64,000 nt of DNA from Carnobacterium gallinarum DSM 4847 (GCF_000744375.1 NZ_JQLU01000005.1:2217496-2281495), one strand, 5' to 3'; numbered from the stretch's first letter, positions 31,338 through 40,513 are shown. Numbers and translations: made by a program. The notes: generated by a model from the letters alone, not told the origin.

Positions 31338-31784
31338 ATGGAATGGAAAACTATTACTTTAAATTTAAAGATGATTGCTAAAAAATGGAAAATTATGCTT
31401 GGAATATTTATACTTATAATATTTCTAGTTAACAGTTGTGGAAATGAGTCTAAAAAATATCAAGGTGTATGGAAAAGTACTGATGGAGATTATACTTTGA
31501 AAATAGGGAGAAATAAACTCTATTTATCAGGATTAGTTGAAAGAGAATCTAGATATTACTACTATGAAAGAGCTATTTACGAGGGGAAGGAATACAATAT
31601 AGGAAATTACAAGTATCTTATTTCCTATAGGATTTACGAAAATGATAAAAATAAAATGTCTATGAGCGTTAATAATACAAAAGGAAATATAGTATTTACT
31701 AGGTCTAAAAATATTTCAATAGTTTGGTTGGTTATTTCTATTGTTTTGTTCATTTATATATATCGTAGAATAAAAAGAAAATAA
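31338..31784 (+). CDS. Membrane protein of unknown function, N-in/C-in hairpin-like (148 aa)
   Basis: N-terminal hydrophobic segment (residues ~18-34, ending VNSCGN, a poor lipobox), a ~85-residue hydrophilic domain rich in Tyr and Lys with an alternating beta-like pattern (GVWKSTDGDYTLKIGRNKLYLSG, lipocalin/DUF-like 'KSTDGDY'), and a C-terminal transmembrane helix (~124-142) followed by RRIKRK. The central domain is probably outside the membrane. RBS AGAGGTGGG. It follows the previous gene by 18 bp. No family recognised. Confidence 0.68.
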   Translation: MEWKTITLNLKMIAKKWKIMLGIFILIIFLVNSCGNESKKYQGVWKSTDGDYTLKIGRNKLYLSGLVERESRYYYYERAIYEGKEYNIGNYKYLISYRIYENDKNKMSMSVNNTKGNIVFTRSKNISIVWLVISIVLFIYIYRRIKRK

Positions 31785-31802
31785 GTATTAAAAGCATATA
31801 AA

Positions 31803-31856
31803 AAGTGGTTAGTATAGTATGTATTAAATATTATACACATACTATACTAACCACTT
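31803..31856. repeat. 20-bp perfect inverted repeat (long hairpin) before replication gene
   Basis: AAGTGGTTAGTATAGTATGT (31803-31822), a 14-nt AT-rich loop, and its exact complement (31837-31856). No T-tract follows on either strand, so it is not a standard terminator. It lies between the early genes and the primase promoter. Confidence 0.88.
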
Positions 31857-31881
31857 AACTATTTATATTCACATTAAGTTA

Positions 31882-31922
31882 TTGACAAAAACACAAATAT
31901 AGTGTATAGTCAAATATACACT
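31882..31922 (+). promoter_or_regulatory. Promoter of the primase gene with palindromic operator
   Basis: -35 TTGACA (31882-31887), 17-bp spacer, -10 TATAGT (31905-31910). The perfect inverted repeat AGTGTATA-GTCAAA-TATACACT (31901-31922) covers the -10, as in a repressible early replication promoter. Confidence 0.82.
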
Positions 31923-32029
31923 TAATAATTTAATTATGTTACTACCTAACTACATAATATAATAAAAAAAAGTGTTTGTCAACAGTTAAAGAATTTTTGT
32001 TAAAAATCACAAAATTAGGAGGAAGATTA

Positions 32030-33970
32030 ATGAAAGAACTAGAAGATGAAAACAGCGTATATTGCTTTGTGGATAATGTCAGATACACAATAAAGCCTTT
32101 GGAAGGGGGAGTAGGGAACATAATTAAAAATATTCTCAGTAAGGAGCATTTTAAAGCAAGTTTAAGCATGGAAGAACTTGCTTCTTATATGGGAAATGCT
32201 CATGCTATAATTCCTTGTAAACTAAAAATATACAGCAATAAAAAAGAGAATTTTGTTAAGACAAATTTGATTATTATTGATATTGACAACAAAGATGAAC
32301 AAATAGAAAAATATGGTTATATAACTATAAACAGTATAAAGGATGAACCGTTTATTAAAGATAATTGCTCCTTTATTCAAAAATCAATTAGTTACACAGA
32401 GGAATTGAATAAATTTAAACTAGTTTTTAGAACAAATAGGGATATAACTTCTTTAGATGAAATGGAAAAAATCTATAGTTATTTTATTAGGAAGTATCCA
32501 TTCGCAGATACTAGCGTTCAGAGTTCTACTCGGATATTCTTTGGAGGTATTGGAGTTGATGAGATAGACTACTCGAACACATTGACTATTGATGATATAG
32601 ACTTAAGTAATATTGAATTAAAGAGGCATGATTCAACAGATGATGAAATAATAAATAATAACGCATTGCCTAATGGTCAATCTGAATTTATTGATTTATT
32701 GAAGGAAGATAATGAAACTAAGGTTAAAGAGGCACTTTTAAAACAAAAGAAAAATCAAAAGAAAACAACTAATTATGATGAATTGCTATCAATAATTCAG
32801 TCAATTAATTTACATGATTTATTAGATTGCCCTAAAGGACTATTCCTTGATTTATTTCATGTAGAAGAAAATCCATCCAGTAATATATATAAAGATGATA
32901 AAGGTATTTATCATTATAAATGTTTCAGTGAATCAGAAAATGGAAACAATTTAGATTTAGTAGGAATTATTGCAAAGGTCAAGGAAATACATCGTATGGA
33001 TGCCTTTTTCTATTTGGTATGGCAATTAGAGTTACTTCCAGATGAGTTTAACTTAGCAAAAAAATCTATAATACATCATTTAGAAGAAATAGATAACGAT
33101 AATTCTAGGTATATAAATGCAAATAAGATTTTTGGAAAGAAGACAAAGGAATTTATGGAAGTAATAGAAATTTTATTCAATAATTTGTCTATTGTAGATA
33201 AAAAAATCGTCAGTTTTTCAAGAATGTCAGGAAACTTAATGAGTAAAAAAATGAATGAACAAGACGAAACATATCGTCATAATAAATATGCTAAATTCTT
33301 ATCATTTTGTAGTTTTTTTGGGTTTATAAAAAAATGTGAAGACTCTGAAATACCAAAGGTGTTATTAGGTGAGGTAGAAAAGAAGAAAAAAGAAAATAAT
33401 TTTGTTCATAGAGATAATGTATACCAGTTATGTGTATTGAATGATTCCTTTTTTGAGAACTTAGAAGAGAAATGTAAAAAAATGGTTGATGCTGGATTTG
33501 TTTATTCCAGTTTCACTTACAAAGTCTTAATTAGAATATTTAGTGAAGAAGAAGTCTGTAAACATTTTCCACAAGAAAAAATTAGACATGATAGTGAAGT
33601 GGAAATTGAGGCTAGGCGCTATATTGGTGAAATAATTAATGAGTATGGTACATGTGGAGGAGTTATTTCAGAAGCAAAAATTGGCTTAGAGTTGAAAAAT
33701 TACATTGATTGGTCAGATGGCAAAATAAAAAATTTTCTTAAAGATAATAGAGTTGTAATTCAAAAGGAAAATAACCTAGAATTTCAAAGAATGACAAAGC
33801 AAAACAAACGCTTTTATCATGTCGAAGGAGGATTTGGAAAAAATATTTATACTCCTAGGGTATCTTTAGATTTTAAAAATCTTGCTTTGAAATTAATGGA
33901 TAATATCCCGAGTTTGCATAGCTTCTTAGAAATTGAAAATGGTAAAATTAGAGAAAAAGATGTAGTATGA
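32030..33970 (+). CDS. Primase-like replication protein of the element (646 aa)
   Basis: Probable initiator/primase. The N-terminal half resembles a primase-polymerase (AEP) domain: a beta-strand with acidic IIDIDNKD (residues ~83-88), then SISYTEELNKFKLVFRTNRDI (~119-138) and SSTRIFFGG (~165-173), as in phage and satellite PrimPols. Residues ~266-310 resemble a CHC2 primase zinc-finger (FHVEENPSSNIY...YHYKCF...NLDLVGI) but retain one Cys where a CxxC is expected, so the zinc site looks degenerate. The C-terminal third is helical and unassigned; no helicase Walker motif is visible. Start ATG 32030 with AGGAGGAAG; an upstream TTG at 31976 lacks an RBS. Confidence 0.72.
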   Translation: MKELEDENSVYCFVDNVRYTIKPLEGGVGNIIKNILSKEHFKASLSMEELASYMGNAHAIIPCKLKIYSNKKENFVKTNLIIIDIDNKDEQIEKYGYITINSIKDEPFIKDNCSFIQKSISYTEELNKFKLVFRTNRDITSLDEMEKIYSYFIRKYPFADTSVQSSTRIFFGGIGVDEIDYSNTLTIDDIDLSNIELKRHDSTDDEIINNNALPNGQSEFIDLLKEDNETKVKEALLKQKKNQKKTTNYDELLSIIQSINLHDLLDCPKGLFLDLFHVEENPSSNIYKDDKGIYHYKCFSESENGNNLDLVGIIAKVKEIHRMDAFFYLVWQLELLPDEFNLAKKSIIHHLEEIDNDNSRYINANKIFGKKTKEFMEVIEILFNNLSIVDKKIVSFSRMSGNLMSKKMNEQDETYRHNKYAKFLSFCSFFGFIKKCEDSEIPKVLLGEVEKKKKENNFVHRDNVYQLCVLNDSFFENLEEKCKKMVDAGFVYSSFTYKVLIRIFSEEEVCKHFPQEKIRHDSEVEIEARRYIGEIINEYGTCGGVISEAKIGLELKNYIDWSDGKIKNFLKDNRVVIQKENNLEFQRMTKQNKRFYHVEGGFGKNIYTPRVSLDFKNLALKLMDNIPSLHSFLEIENGKIREKDVV

Positions 33971-34325
33971 TATTGACCCTACCCCGTATCTAATTCACCG
34001 CATAAAGGGGTGCAGGATATATATAGGGGGGGGACCTAGGGAACCTATTTTTTAAGCGTTTTTTAAGCTCGAAACATGTGCAGGGTATATCTGAAACAGG
34101 AAGTTAATTATGAATGTAAAACACTGATATAACTGACTTTTACTCTGTTTCAGATAGTTTTTTTATTCCAATTGAAAAATAGTTTTTATTGATTTAAATT
34201 AAGAATATAGAACAAGGTAGTGGTATTTTTTTACGAAAAAATCACTAACAAATATTTCAGGTATATATGAAACGTGTTTAACTTACAAGGTGCTATTAAT
34301 TCATTTGCTAGAAGGGAGGAAACAT
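33971..34325 (+). other. Non-coding origin-like region with repeats
   Basis: 355 bp without a supported gene. It contains G-runs (eight G at ~34027), the 12-bp perfect inverted repeat TATCTGAAACAG / CTGTTTCAGATA (34088-34099, 34145-34156; the second arm runs into GTTTTTTTA), a near-repeat GTATATCTGAAAC (34085) / GTATATATGAAAC (34261), and GTGCAGG at two places (~34010 and ~34078). Adjacent to the replication gene, it fits a replication origin combined with a terminator. Confidence 0.55.
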
Positions 34326-34949
34326 ATGAATGCTATTATTGCTAAAACGTTAGATACTTTAATTAGTCAGGCTAAAAAAATACCTCAATTTTTATTAGTC
34401 GTATTAGTTTTTGTGACATTATTTTCAAAGCAAGCAAAATATATTTTTTCGATATTCAATGCTACTTTTTTTAGTTTACTCTCAGAATCTATAGTTGAAC
34501 TTTTAAATAAGCTTTTACTTACAAAAGAGCAATTTATATATACATGGTCTTTTTTTCTTATTACTATGCTCATTACATTTATATGGAATATATTAAGCCA
34601 ATCAATCGAGGAAAGTAACTCTGGTAGTCTAAAATTAGGTGGTGATATATTACTATATATAAATTCAATTATTTTCATATTCTTCTTAATTTACAATAAA
34701 ATTTCTACTACTCCTTTAGTTTTTAATTCAGAGGAATTAAGCACCGTTTCAAATAGTCTATATTTTTGTGTACTAGGTATCTCTTTTGCGGTTTTCTTTC
34801 TTTTATTTTCACTAATATACTTAAAGATATTTTGGGATATAGGACCTTTCATTTGGAAGTTTAAACTGAAAATAGGATACAGAATAGCGTGTATATTTAT
34901 CTATTTAATCGTGTTACAAAAAATAGCAAATACAATACTCCTACCATAA
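34326..34949 (+). CDS. Multi-pass membrane protein, putative partner of HEPN protein (207 aa)
   Basis: About five hydrophobic segments (near residues 14-33, 67-90, 105-125, 142-168 and 185-203), with no soluble domain larger than ~30 residues. I do not recognise a family. Start ATG 34326 with GGGAGG 7 nt upstream; a TTG or GTG further upstream lacks an RBS. It is the first of a two-gene cargo unit, 65 bp before the HEPN gene in the same direction, so a functional pairing (sensor, anchor or pore) is possible but inferred. Confidence 0.65.
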   Translation: MNAIIAKTLDTLISQAKKIPQFLLVVLVFVTLFSKQAKYIFSIFNATFFSLLSESIVELLNKLLLTKEQFIYTWSFFLITMLITFIWNILSQSIEESNSGSLKLGGDILLYINSIIFIFFLIYNKISTTPLVFNSEELSTVSNSLYFCVLGISFAVFFLLFSLIYLKIFWDIGPFIWKFKLKIGYRIACIFIYLIVLQKIANTILLP

Positions 34950-35014
34950 TTTGAACTTTATTTAATTAATATAATCAGTACAGATAGTAAGTAAATAAAT
35001 GGAGATGATAAGTT

Positions 35015-36439
35015 TTGAAACTTTCACTAAGTAGTACAGGAAAAGCAAAAATAAAAGGTATTGAAGAAATTTATGATGTGACAATATATCAAAATAATGA
35101 ACAAAACGTAACAAGCGTTTATCTTTCTGTTGAAGTTTTGAATAGTCAAAAAAATAAAAGTTCTGCTACATTAATTCCTTCATATATCGACGAGTTAGAA
35201 GTAGAAATCTCAAATGGTGCCAAACTTTTACTTGTAGGTTGTGGTGATAGGAAACATTCTACAACAGTGTATGCGTCTTCTAGAGTAGAAGAGTTTCAAT
35301 ATTTTGCTGATTATATTATCTACGGGGCTAGTCATGTTGAAAATAGATTTGCAACTGCAATATATGATATTCCTGGTATTATTAAATGGGGAACTAAGAC
35401 AAATTTTGCAAGGTCTACACAAGATGAAGAAAAACGTTATGTAGATATTAATACTGATACTGAAATTATACTTTACGAATCTCAAAGTTATCAAATTAAT
35501 TATTATGTATCTAGGAATTATCCGTTGGATTTTATTAAAGAAACAGTAGAATTAAAACAGACTCCACATATTGAAATAGAAAGTTTGGAAGGCGTAGAAT
35601 CAATACAGTGGTTTGAAAAAAAACTAAAGGAATTTGTTTCAGTTGTTGAGTTAGCAACACATAAAAAAATAAACTACAAAAAAATATCATTATTAAAAAT
35701 AAGAAGAAATGAAATTAACACATCAGAAAATGTAGTATATGACGTAGATTCATATTTAGCAACAAATGAATTTTTGGAAGAGGAATACCATAATAATTAC
35801 TTGTTTAATTGTGTAGAGCTAGTAAATAATGCTGATTTAGTTACATGGAATAAAAAATTAAGTAAATTACAGCCAGTATTAGATTTGTATAGAGAAGCTT
35901 ATTACGCAAAGTATTCAAACATGCAAAATCACTTTTTAAATATTTGCCAAGCTTTAGAAACATATCATGCTAGAATGGTCACAAATAGTAAAAGAGAGTA
36001 TATAAGATTAGCTAATTTAAAAATAGAAGGTTACGTTTCAGGTTGGAAAGACTTTTTAATTAGGGATGAAAAAAAAGAGCATATTCTTTTAGTTGAAAGG
36101 ATATCTGATTTAATGTTTACTGATGAACCTAAATACTTTTTTTCTGGTGGATTTAATTTTAATGAATTTCCTCAAAAGGTTTCTAAAACAAGAAATTACT
36201 ATACTCATTATAATGAAAAACAAAAAGATACAGCTTTTCAAGGTGAAGATTTAATAACTGCAACAAGACTTTTGAGATTAATACTAGAATTTCATTTGTT
36301 AAAAGAACTGGGCTTTAAAAATGAAGATAACTTTAAAAAATTAATGGAACATTTTAAAGGAGTTCGAACTAGCATGATGTATAAAGAGGCACTTGAAAAA
36401 AGTGATGAAATAAACTTTGAACAGAAAAATATTGATTGA
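35015..36439 (+). CDS. ApeA-like HEPN ribonuclease, candidate anti-phage effector (474 aa)
   Basis: C-terminal ~170 residues match the Apea-like HEPN domain: helix with FLNICQALETYHARM (~307-321), a basic linker, LVERISDLMF (~359-368), then TRNYYTHYN with the catalytic R-x4-H motif (R393, H398), and closing helix LLRLILEFHLLKELGF. HEPN proteins of this type are RNases in abortive-infection systems; E. coli ApeA is a known anti-phage protein. The N-terminal ~200 residues are beta-rich and resemble a target- or sensor-type ApeA N-terminal region only in general layout. Start TTG 35015, RBS GGAGA 9 nt upstream. Last gene of the element. Confidence 0.8.
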   Translation: MKLSLSSTGKAKIKGIEEIYDVTIYQNNEQNVTSVYLSVEVLNSQKNKSSATLIPSYIDELEVEISNGAKLLLVGCGDRKHSTTVYASSRVEEFQYFADYIIYGASHVENRFATAIYDIPGIIKWGTKTNFARSTQDEEKRYVDINTDTEIILYESQSYQINYYVSRNYPLDFIKETVELKQTPHIEIESLEGVESIQWFEKKLKEFVSVVELATHKKINYKKISLLKIRRNEINTSENVVYDVDSYLATNEFLEEEYHNNYLFNCVELVNNADLVTWNKKLSKLQPVLDLYREAYYAKYSNMQNHFLNICQALETYHARMVTNSKREYIRLANLKIEGYVSGWKDFLIRDEKKEHILLVERISDLMFTDEPKYFFSGGFNFNEFPQKVSKTRNYYTHYNEKQKDTAFQGEDLITATRLLRLILEFHLLKELGFKNEDNFKKLMEHFKGVRTSMMYKEALEKSDEINFEQKNID

Positions 36440-36568
36440 ATAATTTAAAGGCTACTAGTAGTTAGATTTAGATTTAGCAAAACATTAAAGTTTTTCTTCT
36501 ATTATAAGTTAGAAAATGTTAAACTAGATTTAGTAAACAGAATAGTGATTTTAATGATACATCAATAG

Positions 36569-36742
<174 letters not shown>

Positions 36743-36756
36743 AGTAAATTAACTTG

Positions 36757-36834
36757 CGAACCCTTGATTAAGCAAAGGTTCGTTTATGAAAAATCCCATC
36801 TACTATTTCTGAGGATAGTAGATGGGATTTTTTT
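36757..36834 (+). terminator. Ancestral eno terminators, now 7.4 kb from eno
   Basis: A weak hairpin CGAACCCTTG / CAAAGGTTCG (36757-36782, one mismatch) is followed by a strong one, AAAAATCCCATCTACTA with its complement and six or more T (36789-36834). Confidence 0.85.
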
Positions 36835-37041
36835 ATGAAATAATAGTTCATAGATAATTTTCTAAAAATTTAAATTTACAGAATTAACTTAATTAGTAAT
36901 ACATTCTTAATTGTTCTAAGAATTACCTAATTCATAAAGTATAAATAATTTCTTCAAATATCAGATTAACTTAAAATTTAAAAGAAGTTGTGTTACAATG
37001 AATACGTCTGTAATTTTATTTTGTACATATAAGGAGTTATC

Positions 37042-37768
37042 ATGAAGAACCTACTGTTTATTGGTTTGATTTTATTTTTATCTGGGTGTAGTAAACAAGC
37101 TGTAACTCCACAAGGAGAAATAAGTAGTGAAAAAATAGAAGTCAGTTCAAGAATGACAAATGACCGGGAATTAGAAAACAGGTATCAAAGAGAATTAATT
37201 AAGGCGAAGGATACTGGAAAAGAGTTGCAAAAAAAATATGAGAATAATAGTGAATTTTTTTCTGGCTATGTAGCAGATTATCTGGCTGATGTATCTGGCT
37301 GATGTATCTTCTGTTGCTGCCATGGAAAAGTTTTCTGACTTAATTATTCAAGGTGTGGTAGTGGAAACTGAAGTTGTAGATGCTGCGGAACTAGAAACCA
37401 TAGTCTCTATTTTAGTTAGGAATATCTATAAAGGAGATAAAAATTTAGTTGGGAACATAGTTCAGGAAAAGGAACTTGGTGCGATTGTCACAAAAGAAGA
37501 ATGGTTGAAGAGGAACCCCGAAACTGAAGTTGCGGTAGATTATGTAGTTGATGCACCAAATCATGAGACTCCTTCAATAGTTGGCCAAGAAATAGTAATT
37601 TTCTTAATAAAGCTTGAAGAAGGTTATTTTGCTTACAGTGGCAATAGTTCTATTTTCTATCTAAATAAACAGACGAATGCTTATGAACAAAGTGATAAAG
37701 CGGGGACTGATTTTTCTGATCAAGAATTTAACCAACAATTAGCACAGTTTATATTAGATAGAAAATAA
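37042..37768 (+). pseudogene. Lipoprotein gene disrupted by a 13-bp tandem duplication
   Basis: The N-terminal part (37042-37302) has a lipoprotein signal peptide, MKNLLFIGLILFLSGCSKQ (lipobox LSGC). It stops at VSG because a 13-bp duplication (37281-37306) shifts the frame. The rest (to 37768) is open and continues smoothly as ...YLADVSSVAAMEKFSDL... once one copy is removed; the repaired product is about 237 residues. No family recognised beyond secreted lipoprotein. RBS AAGGAG precedes ATG 37042. Either recently inactivated or slipped-strand variable. Confidence 0.85.
37281..37306 (+). repeat. 13-bp perfect tandem duplication TCTGGCTGATGTA x2
   Basis: Two adjacent identical copies (37281-37293, 37294-37306) inside the lipoprotein reading frame. 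13 is not a multiple of 3, so the frame is lost. Confidence 0.97.
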
Positions 37769-37875
37769 GTATATAAATTACTTGTATAATAAATAAGGAT
37801 TAAAATTATTGACTTTTTAGATTTAAAAAGTTATAATTATTTGTACTTTTAATAAGAAAATTGGAGGAAAATAAT

Positions 37876-38202
37876 TTGTTAGATGAAACAAATAAGTTTA
37901 GTTCTGAAGATATTGAACAAAATAAACTAATGGGAGGACTGGCGTACTTTATTTTCTTTTTACCCTTATTAGTTTGCCCAGATTCAAAGTTTGCTCGTTT
38001 CCATGCAAATCAATCATTGCTATTATTAATTTTATCTGTTGCAGGTACTTTTATTTTAGGTTTACTTCCAATTATTGGTTGGTTATTGTTATTTCCATTC
38101 TCTATTTTTCTTTTTATTCTCTATATTTTGGGTTTAATAAATGGATTCTCAGGACAAGCAAAACGTATGCCATTATTTGGAAATGTTGATCTTTTAAAAT
38201 AA
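37876..38202 (+). CDS. Small DUF4870-like membrane protein (108 aa)
   Basis: Hydrophilic N-terminus (~1-25), then three hydrophobic segments (~27-40, 52-72, 75-97) with the motif FARFHANQSLLLLI, characteristic of DUF4870/TIC20-like small membrane proteins, and C-terminal GKAxxMPLFG-type ending (AKRMPLFGNVDLLK). Start TTG 37876 with GGAGG 8 nt upstream; an in-frame TTG at 37861 would include that RBS. Function unknown. A terminator follows. Confidence 0.78.
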   Translation: MLDETNKFSSEDIEQNKLMGGLAYFIFFLPLLVCPDSKFARFHANQSLLLLILSVAGTFILGLLPIIGWLLLFPFSIFLFILYILGLINGFSGQAKRMPLFGNVDLLK

Positions 38203-38214
38203 GATTTTTATTTT

Positions 38215-38243
38215 AAACTCACTACTTTTAGTGAGTTTTTTTT
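38215..38243 (+). terminator. Terminator after DUF4870-like gene
   Basis: Stem AAACTCACTA / TAGTGAGTTT followed by T-tract. Confidence 0.87.
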
Positions 38244-38834
38244 GTCATTCAAAAATGAATTTAACTGTCAGTATGAACAAGTTTAGACTATACTGAAATG
38301 AGAGAATCAAAAGCTTCATTGGAGGTTGAAAATGTTTAAAATTAATGATTTTTCACGCCTAACTAATGTTAGTGTGAAACTGTTACGTTATTATGATAAA
38401 TTTAAAGTATTAACACCCTTAATTAGTGATGAGTCCACGGGTTATCGTTATTACTCGGCAGCTCAAATCAATCAACTTGCTAAAATAAAAGAATTGAAAG
38501 GGCAAGGATTTACTTTGGCTGTTATTCGCGAATTGTTGGCAATTGAACAGGATCCAAAACAAATAGAACAATATTTGAAAATCCGTGAAAGAGAACTGGA
38601 AGAGGAACAAAACAATAGAACAAAACAAGAAATTGCATTAGACCGTTCTATAAACTTAATTGAAAAAGAAGTTCCTAATATAAATGCTAGTGTTGTAATC
38701 AAAGAAATTCCTGCTTGCCGTGTGCTTAGTTTAAAAAAAATAGTTCCTAGTTATCATAATGAAAATCAACTATGGATACGTATTGCAAAGATACTCCAAG
38801 AATATCCTGAAATAAAAGTAGCTAATCCAAGTTA

Positions 38835-38840
38835 TTGTAT
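38835..38840 (+). repeat. IS target-site duplication TTGTAT (left copy)
   Basis: Same hexamer at 40585-40590, directly outside the IS termini. Confidence 0.93.
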
Positions 38841-38856
38841 CCTGAATTCCCGGAAT

Positions 38857-40461
38857 TTATAACGAGGGAAGGGCAACGCCTAACGCCTCGTATAATTCCT
38901 TCTGCTTCGTCGTAACCTCTCCCAACACGCGACCGTGCCCGGGGGCCTCAAATAATTCAATCATGTCCAGTTCGTCCAGTACACCTTGAAGGGTCCATTG
39001 GTTAAATAGCTCGGCATCCTGCATCTTCTTTTTCACGTAGGATAAGTAGATTAAGGCGATGAATTCCACAAAAAGCTTCCCATTCAGGGACAATTCGGAT
39101 GAAACTTGCATTCTTCTGAAGTTGAGGCGCTCTTTTAAATTGCCGAAGGCTTTTTCAACAACATCCTTGCTGCGATAAAGAGACAACGCTTCAAACGGAT
39201 CATTGACCTCATTAGAAAGCAAGGCGAAGTAACCATAATTTCTAACCGCATTGCGCATCGCCTCTTCTTTAGGCGTGATTTTCTTCCCTCGTTTAGGTGT
39301 CTCAGTAACTTCGAAGTACTTATCATAATCTTTCATACGATAATCTTTTAGTGTATTTTCCTTCAGATCTTGGTGAAGGGCTGTCAGATAGTCGTTCATG
39401 TCTACCTGATCTTTAATCGCTTTTTCAGGATTGTAGAACAGATGCAGATACGCGCGCTTTTCCAATTTTATCACATCACCTTTATACGGACGTTCCTGTT
39501 CGTATTCCCAGTTTATTGTGCGACATACACCGTAGGTGGTGAACTGTGTTTCGAAGTTTGACCAAAGTTTCAAGTTCTCACGTTCCGCTTCCAACACACC
39601 CTTGACATATTTGAGTTTGAGTTGCACTCCTATCACGAATTTCTGGTGGTGTTTATACAAGGCGTTGATATTATCCTTGCTGTAAAAACCTCGATCAAAT
39701 ATCACGTTGACCTTTTTGTAGCCCATTACATCAAATTCCTTCATGAGTTGCCGAACCGTTTTAACATCGGTGATATTTCCGGAGAGCTTGCGGTAATAAA
39801 AGGGCAGTCCGGATTGCGCCCCAAACAAGAGTGCCAAGTTGATTTGTGGCAAGCGGTCGTGTTCCTTGTTTCGTCCCTTCTTCACTTGCGATAAGACCTC
39901 TGAGTAACTCGATATCGACGTAGTGTCAAATGCCCAATACTCCTTTTCCATCCGGCGGTTGCCTTGTTTCTGAAAGAAGGCCATCCGGCCTTCCTCATCG
40001 ATTGCTTGGAATAGGTCGCTGCTTCGTTGTGAAGGAATATCCTGGCAATACGGGTGATGATGCAGTTTTTGCCAATGGGAAAAACGACTCAAGGCGTTAT
40101 TCTCTTCGAGAATCAAGTAATAGGCGATCGACAGAATTTGCTTATAATGCTCCGGGAAGATGGCCTTAAGGTCCGCGTATACGCCTGTCTGCTTGCCAAT
40201 TTGATCGAGCAGATAACCTGCCCCATAGAAGATTCTTCGGACTTGTGTCATTGGAATCGGCCCTGGCTTAACTTCCGATGAAGTCGGGGCCGGTTTCTTT
40301 TTGTACGAACGTGTTGGGACGATTTCACCTGTAACCGGATCGACTTTTCCAATCAGTGTCCTCTTAGCGCGTGATTGTTGCTTTTCCTTATCCCAGTAGG
40401 GTTCATTCTGATAGGCATAAGTAATGCCCGTTTTCTTGTTTGTCTGAAAAATAACTGCCAT
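38857..40461 (-). CDS. IS1634-family transposase, DDE type (534 aa)
   Basis: DDE transposase of the IS4 superfamily. N-terminal strand-rich start typical of IS1634 (KKTGITYAYQNEPYWDKEK), first Asp in YWAFDTTSISSYS (~175), second in VNVIFDRGFYSKDN (~260), and C-terminal Y-R-x-K-x3-E block in SLYRSKDVVEKAFGNLK (E ~447). Full length and uninterrupted. Start ATG 40461 with ACGAGGAG on the minus strand. Codon choice and GC are unlike the host genes. Confidence 0.93.
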   Translation of the reverse strand: MAVIFQTNKKTGITYAYQNEPYWDKEKQQSRAKRTLIGKVDPVTGEIVPTRSYKKKPAPTSSEVKPGPIPMTQVRRIFYGAGYLLDQIGKQTGVYADLKAIFPEHYKQILSIAYYLILEENNALSRFSHWQKLHHHPYCQDIPSQRSSDLFQAIDEEGRMAFFQKQGNRRMEKEYWAFDTTSISSYSEVLSQVKKGRNKEHDRLPQINLALLFGAQSGLPFYYRKLSGNITDVKTVRQLMKEFDVMGYKKVNVIFDRGFYSKDNINALYKHHQKFVIGVQLKLKYVKGVLEAERENLKLWSNFETQFTTYGVCRTINWEYEQERPYKGDVIKLEKRAYLHLFYNPEKAIKDQVDMNDYLTALHQDLKENTLKDYRMKDYDKYFEVTETPKRGKKITPKEEAMRNAVRNYGYFALLSNEVNDPFEALSLYRSKDVVEKAFGNLKERLNFRRMQVSSELSLNGKLFVEFIALIYLSYVKKKMQDAELFNQWTLQGVLDELDMIELFEAPGHGRVLGEVTTKQKELYEALGVALPSL

Positions 40462-40484
40462 ATCAACACTCCTCGTTATACATT

Positions 40485-40513
40485 ATATTATATAACGAGT
40501 TATAAGTCTACAA
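40485..40513 (-). promoter_or_regulatory. Transposase promoter
   Basis: On the minus strand: -35 TTGTAG, 17-bp spacer, -10 TAATAT, about 24 bp before the transposase ATG. The repeated unit ATAACGAG occurs around it. Confidence 0.6.

Noticed and set aside
37289-37768. Separate gene starting at an ATG within the lipoprotein
   Set aside because: No RBS, and the reading frame joins the upstream signal-peptide part when one 13-bp copy is removed.
39370-40281. Several plus-strand open frames inside the IS
   Set aside because: Shadows of the long, higher-GC transposase gene on the minus strand.
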